DNA of 64,000 nt from Clostridium thermosuccinogenes (GCF_002896855.1 NZ_CP021850.1:2195665-2259664); one strand, 5' to 3'; shown: positions 25,789 through 36,214, counted from the first letter of the stretch. Numbers and translations: made by a program. Notes: generated by a model from the sequence alone, not told the origin.

Positions 25789-27474
25789 TTATTTACCATA
25801 GAAACGATCAGCAGCGGCATTGTATATCTCCAGCAGACGATCTATATCGCCCATGGATTTGAGCCCATTGATGAACTTATCCCAGTTCGCAAAGCTTTCC
25901 TCGCCACTGATGAACTTGGTCTGCATTTCATCGCGATAAGTATCCAATGCTGTCTTAATCTTCGAGATTTCCTGATTCTCTTCGGTAGTAAAGGTTACTG
26001 TAGGACCATTGAACCACGGAGGCATATATTCATTTTCAGGGAAAGGAATTTCTGTTATATAAGGAGATTTTTCAATGGGTTCCTCATGCAATTTACCATC
26101 ATAGTATATATAATCATTTGGTGCAAAGGCAACATAGGCAGCTGTATCGGCAGCCATCTGCAGACCTGGACGGTGCTTGCTGCTGGCGCGCATACCATAT
26201 TTATCCCCTTCTGCCCATGGATCCTTGGCATTCAGTATGGAATCTACAAACTGAGGCTTGCCATCCGACCCGATGGTATATGTCACTCCTTCAATACCCC
26301 ATGTCAATAGACGGATAATTTCTTCGGAGTACTGGAGGTCAATGAATTTCATCAGTCCCTCAGGGTCCTTGGTCTTTGCATCAATTGCAAACATACCCCA
26401 GTTGGAAAGGTTCATGGTATTTACGTTGGATACTGTTTGCCAGCACTTACCGTATTTTGGATTGTCCGGATACAAAGTAACAGCAAACTTGAGGCCTTCT
26501 TCATTATTTCTGCTATATTCACCCGGGCTGGTAAACCACTCATTGAGGAATATAAAATTCTTCTGGTTCAGAGCCTTCATCTTGATAGTGTCGTTGGTCT
26601 CGATAGAGTACTCCGGATCCAACAAGCCTTCAGTGTACAGCTTGTTCAGGAACATCAGGGATTCCTTGTATCCTTCCTCGAAAGGACCATATACATATTC
26701 CTCACCATTCCAGTAGACATCCCTGTCCACATGATGAGCATAGAATATGGGGTTCAAGCTCTGGAATCTGGTGTTGATAGGATATTCATTGGGATAAAGC
26801 TCCTTGAGTTTCTTAGCAGCGACATACAGTTCATCCAGGGTTTCCGGTATTTTTATGTTATGCTTTTCAAACACATTGTAGTTGTAGGCAGACATGTTCT
26901 GAGCGAGCATGCCCTTGTCTGCCGGAAATCTGGGCAGTTCTCCCTGCATGAAGACATACATGGTGCCATCGGGCAGGAAGCATAAAGCCTCACCATCTTT
27001 GGTAGCTTTTACCCATTCCATATAATTGGGCAAAAGATCCTTATACTGGCTCAACTCCAGAAGCAAGCCATCTTTCGCTACCTTCACATAGTCATACCAG
27101 AAAGGTGTTACCGTGATGTCGGTCAAATCACCGGTTGAAAACATCAGCTTGGACTTTTCCTCATATTCTGCCTGAGGAATCCAGTTAAAAGTGATGTCAA
27201 GAGGACGGCCCATTTTTTCCTCCATAACTTTGAGCCACTCTTTATGCACCATACTGTTCGCATCGTCACCGCCCCAGCCGGTTAGTGTCGCTGTGAACTT
27301 TAATGGTTTTGCATCGGCAGTTTTATCGCCACCACTACTGGAAGTGGTATCGGTTGCAGATCCCTTTGTATCTGAACTGCTGTCAGAATTTGAGGATCCT
27401 GAGCTACATGCAACCATAAACAACATAGAAGCAACTGTCAATAGTGCTATCAATTTTTTTGATAGTTTTTTCAT
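25789..27474 (-). CDS. Sugar-binding lipoprotein of ABC importer 1
   Basis: This is the extracellular solute-binding protein of a carbohydrate importer. A lipoprotein signal (LFMVACSS, lipid-bearing Cys at about residue 23) is followed by a Ser/Asp-rich linker and a family 1-like binding fold of about 520 residues. That size is typical of the LplA/YtcQ group, which takes up oligosaccharides. AAGGAGGT precedes the ATG. It lies downstream of the two permease genes in one operon. The ligand is not readable; the GH38 gene nearby suggests a mannose-containing glycan. Confidence 0.92.
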   Translation of the reverse strand: MKKLSKKLIALLTVASMLFMVACSSGSSNSDSSSDTKGSATDTTSSSGGDKTADAKPLKFTATLTGWGGDDANSMVHKEWLKVMEEKMGRPLDITFNWIPQAEYEEKSKLMFSTGDLTDITVTPFWYDYVKVAKDGLLLELSQYKDLLPNYMEWVKATKDGEALCFLPDGTMYVFMQGELPRFPADKGMLAQNMSAYNYNVFEKHNIKIPETLDELYVAAKKLKELYPNEYPINTRFQSLNPIFYAHHVDRDVYWNGEEYVYGPFEEGYKESLMFLNKLYTEGLLDPEYSIETNDTIKMKALNQKNFIFLNEWFTSPGEYSRNNEEGLKFAVTLYPDNPKYGKCWQTVSNVNTMNLSNWGMFAIDAKTKDPEGLMKFIDLQYSEEIIRLLTWGIEGVTYTIGSDGKPQFVDSILNAKDPWAEGDKYGMRASSKHRPGLQMAADTAAYVAFAPNDYIYYDGKLHEEPIEKSPYITEIPFPENEYMPPWFNGPTVTFTTEENQEISKIKTALDTYRDEMQTKFISGEESFANWDKFINGLKSMGDIDRLLEIYNAAADRFYGK

Positions 27475-27591
27475 TTTCTTACCTCCTTGACTTGATTTTC
27501 TTGTCGTCTCTTTAAATACCTGCTATTTCCGGGGCACAGCAATAACCTCTTCATCACCACCCTCTTTTATATATAATGGAGAAATCCATTT

Positions 27592-28521
27592 TCATCCTTT
27601 TATGGCACCAATCATAACGCCTTTGACAAAATACTTCTGGAAAAATGGATATATCATCATGATGGGAAACATGGTTATGACAATCATCGCCATACGAACT
27701 CCCTTGGGGGTCACTTTCATGTTTGCCATCATACTGTTCACAGCGGAAGCCGATGATCCGGATCTCCGGGCTAAGGCATTGGCATCAATGACATACAGGT
27801 AATTGCGCAGTACCAACTGAAGAGGATATTTGTTCTCATCCTTCAGATAAATCAAAGCGTTAAACCAGCTGTTCCATGAACCTACAATTGAAAATAATGC
27901 AAAGGTGGCTAACAAGGATTTGGAAAGCGGAAGTATGATCTTAAAGAGAATTAGCATATCGTTGGCACCATCCACCAGAGCTGATTCCCTCATCTCCCCC
28001 GGAACATTCCTGAAAAAGGTGCGGAAAACAAACACATTGTATGCTCCCACGCATCCTGGGATTATCATTACCCATGGAGTGTCAAGCAATTTCAGCCTTT
28101 GCATCATGATATAGGTAGGGATTAAGCCGCCTCCAAAGAACATGGTTATTGTCAGATAAATGTTTATAAATTTCTTAAATACAAACTCCTGCACCATCAA
28201 GGCATAAGCCATCATGGATGTGAAAAGCAGCATCAGCAGGGTTGAACCCGCCGCATACAAAATCGAATTTACATAACCGGTGTATACAAACTTATCCCTC
28301 AGTACCAGATAGTATGAATTCACATTGAAGCCTTTTGGCCATATTGAAATATCAGCCTTGGAAATATGGGCTACGCTGCTGAAAGATATAGCGATTATAT
28401 TAAGGACGGGATAAAGTACAACTACGAGAATAAAAATCATTATTAGAATATTAAAAGCGTCAAATACTTTAGACCCAAAGCTTTCTTTTCGTCTTCTTTT
28501 ACTTCTTACATTACTTCTCAA
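27592..28521 (-). CDS. ABC importer 1 permease (LplC/YtcP type)
   Basis: This is an inner permease subunit with six membrane segments. The EAA loop that touches the ATPase is present (ESALVDGANDMLILFKIILPLSK), and the protein ends KYFVKGVMIGAIKG, a hallmark of this group. The start appears to be a TTG at 28521 with GAGGAGAG nine bases upstream. No ATPase gene exists in the operon, so a shared one (MsiK/MsmX type) must be used. Confidence 0.92.
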   Translation of the reverse strand: MRSNVRSKRRRKESFGSKVFDAFNILIMIFILVVVLYPVLNIIAISFSSVAHISKADISIWPKGFNVNSYYLVLRDKFVYTGYVNSILYAAGSTLLMLLFTSMMAYALMVQEFVFKKFINIYLTITMFFGGGLIPTYIMMQRLKLLDTPWVMIIPGCVGAYNVFVFRTFFRNVPGEMRESALVDGANDMLILFKIILPLSKSLLATFALFSIVGSWNSWFNALIYLKDENKYPLQLVLRNYLYVIDANALARRSGSSASAVNSMMANMKVTPKGVRMAMIVITMFPIMMIYPFFQKYFVKGVMIGAIKG

Positions 28522-28537
28522 TTGATTTCACTCTCCT

Positions 28538-29446
28538 CTACCACAGGCTGGTTTCTGAAACTTTACGCGACAAGGCATTTGTAAGATACAGAATGATGAA
28601 CGATACCAGCGACATAAACAGGCCAATAGCGGACGTATATTCAAATCGCGCTCCCTGCAAGCCTTCCCTGTACACATAGGTACCAATTACATCAGATACG
28701 CTGTAGGTCTCGGGCGAATACAACAGGAGTATCTTCTGATAATCATTTCCCAATATTCCTCCCACGGAAAAGATCAATAAAATGACTGTGGTAGGTTTGA
28801 TAGCCGGCCAGCTTACATGCAACATCTTATGCCAGCGGTTTGCACCGTCTATTTCAGCAACATCATACAACGTTGGGTCTACACTGCTTAGCGCAGCAAG
28901 ATATATAATAGAACCGAAACCTACTCCTTGCCAAATTCCCGACGCTATAAATATCGTGCGAAAATATTCAGGCTTTAGAAGGAACATGATAGGCTCTACC
29001 CCGAACAACCCCAACAAGTTGTTGAAAAGACCGTCCCTGGAGCAAAACTCTTTTAACATTCCAGCTACAACCACTACTGATATGAAATTAGGGAAATAGG
29101 ATACAGTCTGAACAAGCTTCTTGAAATGCTGATTCTTAAGTTCATTGAAAAGCAGGGCCAGAATAATTGGTGCCGGAAAACTCCACAACAAAGTGTAAAT
29201 GCCTAGTAACAACGTGTTTTTCAGTATTCTGGTAGCCATCGGGTTTCGAAAGAAATCCTGAAAGTGCTGAAATCCAACCCAATCACTGCCTAAAATTCCT
29301 TTCACCGGACTGTAGTCCTTGAAAGCGATCAAAATACCATACATAGGGAAATAATTAAAGATCAGAACTACAAGAAAACCAGGAAGTGCCATTAAAATAA
29401 GATACCGCTGCTTCCACAGTTTTGCTGCCAATGATGCTTTTCGCAT
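28538..29446 (-). CDS. ABC importer 1 permease (LplB/YteP type)
   Basis: This is the partner permease with six membrane segments. It opens LWKQRYLILMALPGFLVVLIFNYFPMYGILIAFKDYSPVKG in the usual pattern of the group and has an EAA loop (YDVAEIDGANRWHKMLHVSWP). It lies 16 bases before the second permease. GAGGT is almost adjacent to the ATG, an unusually tight spacing, so the exact start is less sure. Confidence 0.92.
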   Translation of the reverse strand: MRKASLAAKLWKQRYLILMALPGFLVVLIFNYFPMYGILIAFKDYSPVKGILGSDWVGFQHFQDFFRNPMATRILKNTLLLGIYTLLWSFPAPIILALLFNELKNQHFKKLVQTVSYFPNFISVVVVAGMLKEFCSRDGLFNNLLGLFGVEPIMFLLKPEYFRTIFIASGIWQGVGFGSIIYLAALSSVDPTLYDVAEIDGANRWHKMLHVSWPAIKPTTVILLIFSVGGILGNDYQKILLLYSPETYSVSDVIGTYVYREGLQGARFEYTSAIGLFMSLVSFIILYLTNALSRKVSETSLW

Positions 29447-29810
29447 ACCTCACATCCACACATTTCCGATATGATCTCATGAACTAATATACATTTGCAT
29501 TTACTTCAATACTGCGGCATTACAAATATGATTCGTTCAACTTATTCCAAATAAACAGGTGTATATGTAATAACCTATGTGAATTATATAACATACTAAC
29601 TTTTAGTATAACACATGCTTTGAACCGGCTGAGAATGGTAACAGTCAAATTGCTGTAGATACGAGCAAATGTCAACCATATTAAATCAATTTATTTATTT
29701 ACATTATATCATCGTTTCCAATCATACTCAATATTTATTGAAAATTTTTATTTATTTAAATATACATTAGTCCCTAAAATAAACTCAACTTAGTATACTT
29801 TATTTATCTC
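29447..29810. other. Gene-free region upstream of importer 1
   Basis: This AT-rich 364-bp gap presumably holds the importer promoter. I see loose inverted repeats (GTATATG ... ACATAC near 29562-29598) but no convincing operator, RNA or small gene. Confidence 0.4.
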
Positions 29811-30830
29811 TTATTCCATAGCAGCTTCCATCATCGCCACAATATTTTCGGGTGGTATGTTGGGCAGCAGGGATTCATGGCTCGGAGATACAATGAAGTT
29901 TGGTCCGAATATTTCCCGTATGCGCCTTACTTCATCTCTTACCTCCTGGGGTGTGCCAAAGGGTAAGATATGCTGAGTATCCACGCCTCCCATGAAAACT
30001 ATTTTTCCATTATATTTTTTGGACAGGCTGTCGGCATCCATATTCGCTGCTTTTGCCTGTATAGGATGCAAAATGTCCACTCCTGCGTCGATCAGGTAAG
30101 GAATCGCTTTGTCAATTGCTCCGCAGGAATGCAGCACTACCTTGTAGCCGCGGCGCTTCGCTTGCTGGGTAAACTTGATGAAATACGGCATTACAAACTT
30201 TAAGAACATCTCCGGTGAAATGAGCAAATCCAGCTGGCTTCCAAAGTCATTGCCGAAGAAAAATGCATCTATTTTGTCCCCGGCTAAATCAAAGAGCTTC
30301 TCGTTGGCTGCCATATAGAAATCAACTATATGTTCGGTAACTGCTTCCACCACGGCTGGATCGGTATACATCTTTACAAAGTAATTTTCCATGCCGAAAA
30401 AGTCACAGGCGATGTGGAAAAAAGCACTCCAAGACCCGGAAAGAACCGCTTGCCCTGCCTCAATGGTTTTATCGATCTCCTCCAGCGTTTTTGTGAAATC
30501 ACAATATTTCACATCCGGCCATGGAAACCGCTCTACTTCTGACACATCCTCGCAATCAGCAAATACTCCGGCTTGATTTAAGCTATCCCGTTTCTTGCCC
30601 AGCAAAACATCAAACATGACCGGTTGCTCCGGATTCTGCCACATACCATACTTTTCTGGCATAACCCATCGACAGGTGGAGTTTAACTTAAGCCCCAACT
30701 CAAAATCATTCTCTACCCCAAAATAACCGTATAACTTTTCTATGCTGGCCGGGTTTGGGCATCCATGCCAAAAACCACATTTATCACTTTTTCTGTTGGC
30801 TATATTCAGAAAATGTTCCTTTCCTGTCAT
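29811..30830 (-). CDS. URO-D-family protein (methyltransferase-like)
   Basis: This protein has the URO-D/MtaA fold with a clear HSCG metal-type motif (KVVLHSCGAIDKAIPYLI) and family ending (IVSPSHESLLPNIPPENI). It lacks the second zinc Cys of true MtaA methyltransferases; SPSH stands in its place. It differs strongly from the other URO-D-like protein at 22045. The start at 30830 follows AAGGAGGT. The gene lies between the importer and a GntR-LacI regulator on the same strand, so it probably acts on the imported sugar or an attached group. Not expected to make heme. Confidence 0.8.
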   Translation of the reverse strand: MTGKEHFLNIANRKSDKCGFWHGCPNPASIEKLYGYFGVENDFELGLKLNSTCRWVMPEKYGMWQNPEQPVMFDVLLGKKRDSLNQAGVFADCEDVSEVERFPWPDVKYCDFTKTLEEIDKTIEAGQAVLSGSWSAFFHIACDFFGMENYFVKMYTDPAVVEAVTEHIVDFYMAANEKLFDLAGDKIDAFFFGNDFGSQLDLLISPEMFLKFVMPYFIKFTQQAKRRGYKVVLHSCGAIDKAIPYLIDAGVDILHPIQAKAANMDADSLSKKYNGKIVFMGGVDTQHILPFGTPQEVRDEVRRIREIFGPNFIVSPSHESLLPNIPPENIVAMMEAAME

Positions 30831-30950
30831 GCCCCCTACCTCCTTAAAGAATTTAACCAAATTTCAAAGCTGTATTTTTAATTTCATTCATGCAATATTT
30901 CATGCATAAAATACAAGTTCCTTCCTACTCCCTTTGCAAATTAATTTCCT

Positions 30951-32009
30951 TTAAACCAGCGGCGCTGTAGACTTACGGATGACCAGCTGACATCCGATCA
31001 TCATCTTGCTGAATTGCAGATTGGGATTTTCTATGGTTTTTAAAAGCATTTTGGCTGCCCAGTAGCCCACCTCTTCAAAATGCTGTTTGACAGTGCTTAA
31101 GGGAACTGGCGACAGTTTTGATGCTTCATAATCATCAAATCCCATAATGGACACATCCTGTGGGATTCTGATTCCTCTCTCGGTAAAAGCATTGATCACT
31201 TCCAGCCCGCGGCGGTCATTTACACAAAACAATGCAGTAATCTTCCGGGTTTTAACGGCTTTTATCAAGCGATCATAATCCACCTTCGGCTCCAAAAACA
31301 GCAGTTCGTCATCCACTTCAAGGGAAGCATAATGCAAAGCATCGGTATAACCCTCAAAGCGCTCTTTTTCCGAGCTTAGATAAAATTTCTCAGATATAAA
31401 GCCTATTTTCTTATGTCCCAAAGAGATAAGATGCTCCACCGCAGAAAAAGCTCCGTCATGATTGTTGCACACAACGGTATTGGTAGGAAAATACTTGGCA
31501 TATCTGTCCATAGTGACAAAAGGTATATTCTTATCCTTCAGATATCTGAAGTTTTCGACAGACAGTTCCGGATTGGACGGATAAATAATATACCCAGCGA
31601 CACCGCTATCCAGATATTTATCAATTGCCTGTCTCTCCCTTGCCGGATCTTCTCCGGGATTTTCAACAATCAAGGAGTAACCTACCTGGGAAAGGTAGCG
31701 CCGGATTCCTATTATGATCCTGATATATGAACTGTCATTTGCGTCATTGGTCGAAAGCAGGAATGTCACAAGATTCTGGGACGAGGAATTCCGGATCGAT
31801 GGCTTACCTTTTACAAAGCTTCCTCTGCCTCTAACACGGTAAATTATGTTCTCATTGACCAACTCCCCCATGGCTTTCCTGACAGTTATAGTGCTTACAC
31901 CAAGCAGTTCTGAAATCTCGTCGTCCTTTGGCAGCCTCTGGTCCGGCAGGTATTCCTCTGATTTAATTTTTGACAGTATATAATTTTTAACCACATCATA
32001 TTTATGCAT
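30951..32009 (-). CDS. GntR-LacI hybrid (AraR-type) regulator
   Basis: This repressor joins a GntR winged helix (residues 1-68: DQRLPKDDEISELLGVSTITVRKAMGELVNENIIYRVRGRGSF) to a LacI-type sugar-binding domain (about 78-350: SIMGFDDYEASKLSPVPLSTVKQ). Such AraR-type proteins bind operators of sugar operons and release them on binding the sugar. AGGAG precedes the ATG. It lies between the mannosidase and URO-D genes, and a close paralogue is divergent at 35138. It likely controls this cluster. Confidence 0.92.
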   Translation of the reverse strand: MHKYDVVKNYILSKIKSEEYLPDQRLPKDDEISELLGVSTITVRKAMGELVNENIIYRVRGRGSFVKGKPSIRNSSSQNLVTFLLSTNDANDSSYIRIIIGIRRYLSQVGYSLIVENPGEDPARERQAIDKYLDSGVAGYIIYPSNPELSVENFRYLKDKNIPFVTMDRYAKYFPTNTVVCNNHDGAFSAVEHLISLGHKKIGFISEKFYLSSEKERFEGYTDALHYASLEVDDELLFLEPKVDYDRLIKAVKTRKITALFCVNDRRGLEVINAFTERGIRIPQDVSIMGFDDYEASKLSPVPLSTVKQHFEEVGYWAAKMLLKTIENPNLQFSKMMIGCQLVIRKSTAPLV

Positions 32010-32112
32010 TTTTACTGCTCCTATCCTAGGTCACTATAGTACAAATTTTCGAGTATATGCTTATATGAATAATTATATGAAATTCTTGGATACCTGTCCA
32101 CTGACATCATGC

Positions 32113-34788
32113 CTAGAACCTGATGCGGAAGGTCTTTATCTCCCAGGGATTAAAGCTCATATGCAGCAAATCGTTCTCAAAAGCTGCCGGTAATAAACTG
32201 TTTTCCAGCAAATCGGTTTCAAAAGCTTCCTTTACGGGTGCAGGACAACGCAAGACAGCATTGGAACTATTATTGCTGTAGTTGGAACAGCGAAGGATAA
32301 CCGCATCCTTTTCCAAGTCTTCAGGGGTTTTGATCAGTGAAACAACAACATGATCTCCTTCCAAGACAAAAGCCCCCGGATTGCTTTTAGGCAAATATGT
32401 ATCGCATACTCTTTCGGTAACAGTTCTTATACCCGCCTGCAGACAATCCTTTACCCTGATTATATCAGCAAAGGAATCCGTGGAGCGAATGGGCATAAGT
32501 CTGTAATTGAAATTTAAAATCTGCTGAAGCTGGCCGTCTTCCTCTCCGTCGGTCAAATGTGTTTTGGAAAAGGAACGGAATAATGTAATTATCATGGAGT
32601 AATTCTCATCGTCCAGCACTGCACATTCATGGAGACCGCCTCCGGAGATAAAAGCCAGACCGTCTCCCAAAGCATCTCTCTTCAAAACAACGCTTTCGAA
32701 AGCTTTTTCCGCCAGGTCTGCCTCTTTCCATTCTCCTGTATCGCGATTGAATCCAATCTCTCTTTCAACAAAGCAGAAGGCCTGACTGGCGTTATATGTA
32801 TTGCCTTCAATTCCTGTAGCAAGTTTAAGCCTGAGTCTGTGGTCTCTGGCCACGTTATCAATGCTGGTAGCCACATCCACCCATCGGTTTCCGACACCCA
32901 GAGTGATCTTGGAACTGATTTTTAGATCTATTGTGTCGTCGGATCTGGAAAAATCATGGATATCACGGACAGCCCTTTTCGGAACCCTCATGTAATGGGT
33001 TATGCAAAAAGTACAAGCTGCAGGGCCATCATCTATTTTTTCTATAACACAGCGGCTTCCACGGCTTGAAACAACCCTGTCCTTCACGAGGCCGGCATGA
33101 AACCATCCGTCACCGATTTCCCCATCATCCAGGTAGCTCATGAGATTTCTGTACTCTTTGCCGGTCTCCTTATCTTTTATGTTAATGGTACCATCCGCAT
33201 TGATTTCCAACCTGATATACTCATTTTCACAGGATGTTTCCGATGTTGATATCTCATTTAAATAGCGGATAGGCTTATCATATGGCACTATCAAATATTC
33301 TGTAGGACCCATAGGTGAAAGTTCTGCCAGAAAAGCTATAGTATATAGATCGGCCGTATAGCGGTATAATTCACCCGGCTTCTCTGTAAAGCTGTTTTTC
33401 TTAATCTCGACTAGATTGTATGGGATTTCCCTTCCTTCTCTGTCCATTATTTTGAATGCATTTCTCTGCTCCGGATTGCTGGGATCGGCAAATCTGTTAG
33501 GATAGTCCTGGATAAAGTCCAGAGTAACCGTTATTGTCTCCCGGCGGGCAAAAGGAAGCGGATTAAATACAGACAGCACACTGACTTCGGATGGCTTGTC
33601 TTCTGCATTATGGTTCAATTCATACCGCACTGCTTTATCTGTGATGTTTTTAGCAATGGACTTCACCTGTCTGAAGCGATAGTGCATGTCTTTATGTACT
33701 GCATCTATAGAACATCCGCAAATTGAGTCATGAGCATGGCATTGGGTTAATAATTTATATGCGAGATCCGTATAGGTGCTCTGAATGTCACAACCTTTCA
33801 GTCTGGCTACGGCTGTCATAGGCAGAGCCCACTTCTCCAACAGAATCTGACATTCATCATTGGCCCTCTTCAGGTCATATCGGCTGGATAATGTATTGGT
33901 GATAAGCATGTTATGCCCGCTTTGCATTTTAGCAGTCTCATTCAGCTCACCGCGTTTTACCGGCATTTGAGATACATAGGCTTTCAAATCCGCCACCAAA
34001 TTTTCCATGTTTTCAAAAACTACAGGACAATCATAAATTTCAGACAATCGGGAAGCAATCCAGGTTGCTTCCTTATGAATTCGTTCATGGTCCATGCCAT
34101 CCATCAAGACTACATAGGGTATATCCGAACGTTTAAGCTCCTTATCCACATATTGGCATGCTCTGGAAATGAGATTTTCCTTGTCCCGGTCCTTGCCCAA
34201 TAAATAATCGAGATACACATCTGACCAAAAAGTCGCATATCCTGTCTCCTCTGGCACCTTGAAGGTGATACACCTGCTGCCGTCCGGGGATTCCCAAATA
34301 AAGTGCGCAGGGCAGTTGTGGTAGTTGGTGCCTCTGCCCAAAAGGGCCCCTTCGATACCAAACCCTTTCAGAATTTGAGGTAATTGAGCTATATGTCCGA
34401 ATATATCACATATATAACCATATTTCATGGCTTCAGTTTCATATTTCCTGGCCAATTGATGACCTATCTGCAAATTGCGGATCAGGCTTTCACCTGTAAC
34501 AAGAAACTCATCGGGCATAGTATACCAGGGTCCGACAACAATTCTACCCTCACGTATCAATTGAATAAGACGATCTTTTTTGACAGGTTCGATTTCTGAA
34601 TAGTCATCCAGGACAATAGTCTGCCCATCCATGATAAAGGTAGTAAAGGATGGATCTCTCTCCAAAACATCGATTATTTCATTTATTCTTTCCACCAGAT
34701 GGAATCGAAAACCTTGGAAATCACGATACCACTCACGGTCCCAATGAGTGCTGGATAAATAATAGATTTTCTTAATTTTGTCAGACAT
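32113..34788 (-). CDS. GH38 alpha-mannosidase
   Basis: This is a cytoplasmic retaining alpha-mannosidase of family 38, zinc dependent. Zinc ligands His15 and Asp17 (STHWDREWY) and Asp128 (CDIFGHIAQLPQIL), the nucleophile, are present; the later His is probably in CHAHDSICG. The middle domain and the C-terminal beta domains complete the usual 850-900 residue length. It resembles bacterial MngB-like enzymes, so 2-O-mannosylglycerate or a mannoside from a glycan are possible substrates. GGAGG precedes the ATG. It lies head of the regulator-URO-D group and divergent from the paralogous regulator. Confidence 0.93.
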   Translation of the reverse strand: MSDKIKKIYYLSSTHWDREWYRDFQGFRFHLVERINEIIDVLERDPSFTTFIMDGQTIVLDDYSEIEPVKKDRLIQLIREGRIVVGPWYTMPDEFLVTGESLIRNLQIGHQLARKYETEAMKYGYICDIFGHIAQLPQILKGFGIEGALLGRGTNYHNCPAHFIWESPDGSRCITFKVPEETGYATFWSDVYLDYLLGKDRDKENLISRACQYVDKELKRSDIPYVVLMDGMDHERIHKEATWIASRLSEIYDCPVVFENMENLVADLKAYVSQMPVKRGELNETAKMQSGHNMLITNTLSSRYDLKRANDECQILLEKWALPMTAVARLKGCDIQSTYTDLAYKLLTQCHAHDSICGCSIDAVHKDMHYRFRQVKSIAKNITDKAVRYELNHNAEDKPSEVSVLSVFNPLPFARRETITVTLDFIQDYPNRFADPSNPEQRNAFKIMDREGREIPYNLVEIKKNSFTEKPGELYRYTADLYTIAFLAELSPMGPTEYLIVPYDKPIRYLNEISTSETSCENEYIRLEINADGTINIKDKETGKEYRNLMSYLDDGEIGDGWFHAGLVKDRVVSSRGSRCVIEKIDDGPAACTFCITHYMRVPKRAVRDIHDFSRSDDTIDLKISSKITLGVGNRWVDVATSIDNVARDHRLRLKLATGIEGNTYNASQAFCFVEREIGFNRDTGEWKEADLAEKAFESVVLKRDALGDGLAFISGGGLHECAVLDDENYSMIITLFRSFSKTHLTDGEEDGQLQQILNFNYRLMPIRSTDSFADIIRVKDCLQAGIRTVTERVCDTYLPKSNPGAFVLEGDHVVVSLIKTPEDLEKDAVILRCSNYSNNSSNAVLRCPAPVKEAFETDLLENSLLPAAFENDLLHMSFNPWEIKTFRIRF

Positions 34789-35137
34789 GGTACGCCTCCA
34801 TTTTAAGCTATATGGATTTGTATAAAAAGCATTCGTTATAAGCTGTTTTTAATTAAGTATTTTTGAGAGATTGATAATGTATACTATGTTGTCTAAACTT
34901 ATTATATGTTAACAATCATATTTTGTAAATAGTAAATTTTAATTTTGAAATAGATTTTCACAATAGCATTGTTTATTCATTGAATTGTTTCTATATTTTA
35001 ATTATAATTACATTAATATCATGGTTGTGCAAACAATGAGCTATTAGTTTGTTTCATTGATTAATAGGCGATTTTACCAGGAACATCGGTTGATTTGGCA
35101 TAATACCCAATAAGTTCTGCAAATAGGAGAGTATATA
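34789..35137. other. Divergent promoter region of GH38 and regulator
   Basis: This AT-rich gap between divergent genes must carry both promoters. I see small TTGT-N4-ACAA motifs (near 35024) that could be half-operators, but nothing decisive. Confidence 0.4.
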
Positions 35138-36214
35138 ATGGCAAAGTATCCAAAATATCAGATGGTCATTGATTATGTTCTGGACAAAATTAAAAGCGGA
35201 GATCTGAAGGCAGGGGATAAAATCCCCAGCGAAAGTGAATTTTCGCAAATAATGAATATCAGCAATATCACTGTGCGAAAAGCAATGTCTGAATTGGTAA
35301 ATTCCGGCATTATATACCGCATCAAAGGCAAGGGAAGCTTTGTTTCCGATAAGTTTTTGCAAAGCGGCAGGAATACCAACAGGCTTGTTACGTTCATGTT
35401 TTCCGATATTGATGTAAGAGATAACGCATACATTGAATTAATAATTAGTATGCAAAAGTATCTCATGAGTCAGAATTTTTCATTGATTGTTGAATGCACC
35501 GACGGTGACAGCCAAAGTGAGATTTCCAGCATAAAAAATTTACTCAGCAAGAATGTTGAAGGATTTATTATATACTCAAAAGAACCGAAAAATTGCATAC
35601 CCAGTTATAAATTCCTCCATGACAACAATATTCCGTTTGTTTTGGTGGACAGGTATACTCCTTTGTTCCCCTGCAATTTTGTCGGCAGCAATGATCATGA
35701 CGGGGCTTTTGCTGCAACACATCATCTTCTTAAGCTTAATCACACCAACATAGCGTTTGTTGGCAGTCATTTAAGCTTAAGCACAGAGCAGGAAAGGTTT
35801 GCCGGATATAAAGACGCTTTGGCAAGCATGTCTCTGGAAGTTAATCCTGAGAACTGCTTCCCGGACTATAAAGTCGACTTAGACCGATTGGTTGCAAATA
35901 CTAAAAAGGGTGGCATCACTGCCTTTTTCGCCGCCAATGACCACTGCGCCCTGAAGGTTATGAACGCTTTATACAGCGAGGGCATACGTGTACCTGACGA
36001 TGTATCTATAGTCGGATTTGGCGACTCGGAGGTAATAAAACACAGCATGATCCCTCTTACTACCGTAAAGCAATTTTTCGATGAGATCGGATATGCTTCG
36101 GCCAAGTTATTGGTTCAGGTCATTAACAACAGCAGCCGTTTTTATGACTATGCTCATTTATCCTTAAGAACCAAACTTATAATCCGGGATACCACCCGTA
36201 AGCTGTCGGTATGA
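35138..36214 (+). CDS. GntR-LacI hybrid (AraR-type) regulator, paralogue
   Basis: This protein shares the build and many residues of the regulator at 30951: a GntR winged helix (GDKIPSESEFSQIMNISNITVRKAMSELVNSGIIYRIKGKGSF) and a LacI-type effector domain (SIVGFGDSEVIKHSMIPLTTVKQ). GGAGAG precedes the ATG. It is divergent from GH38, so it probably represses the mannosidase side while its paralogue controls the rest, or the two respond to different sugars. Confidence 0.92.
   Translation: MAKYPKYQMVIDYVLDKIKSGDLKAGDKIPSESEFSQIMNISNITVRKAMSELVNSGIIYRIKGKGSFVSDKFLQSGRNTNRLVTFMFSDIDVRDNAYIELIISMQKYLMSQNFSLIVECTDGDSQSEISSIKNLLSKNVEGFIIYSKEPKNCIPSYKFLHDNNIPFVLVDRYTPLFPCNFVGSNDHDGAFAATHHLLKLNHTNIAFVGSHLSLSTEQERFAGYKDALASMSLEVNPENCFPDYKVDLDRLVANTKKGGITAFFAANDHCALKVMNALYSEGIRVPDDVSIVGFGDSEVIKHSMIPLTTVKQFFDEIGYASAKLLVQVINNSSRFYDYAHLSLRTKLIIRDTTRKLSV

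Noticed and set aside
25750-26310. 186-aa plus-strand ORF
   Set aside because: Antisense shadow of the sugar-binding lipoprotein gene; the lipoprotein has signal, length and operon context.
25789-29446. Missing ATPase gene of importer 1 as evidence of a broken system
   Set aside because: Importers of this type commonly share one ATPase encoded elsewhere; importer 2 also lacks one.
29811-30830. True uroporphyrinogen decarboxylase (hemE)
   Set aside because: The sequence is far from HemE, no heme genes are near, and the context is sugar uptake.
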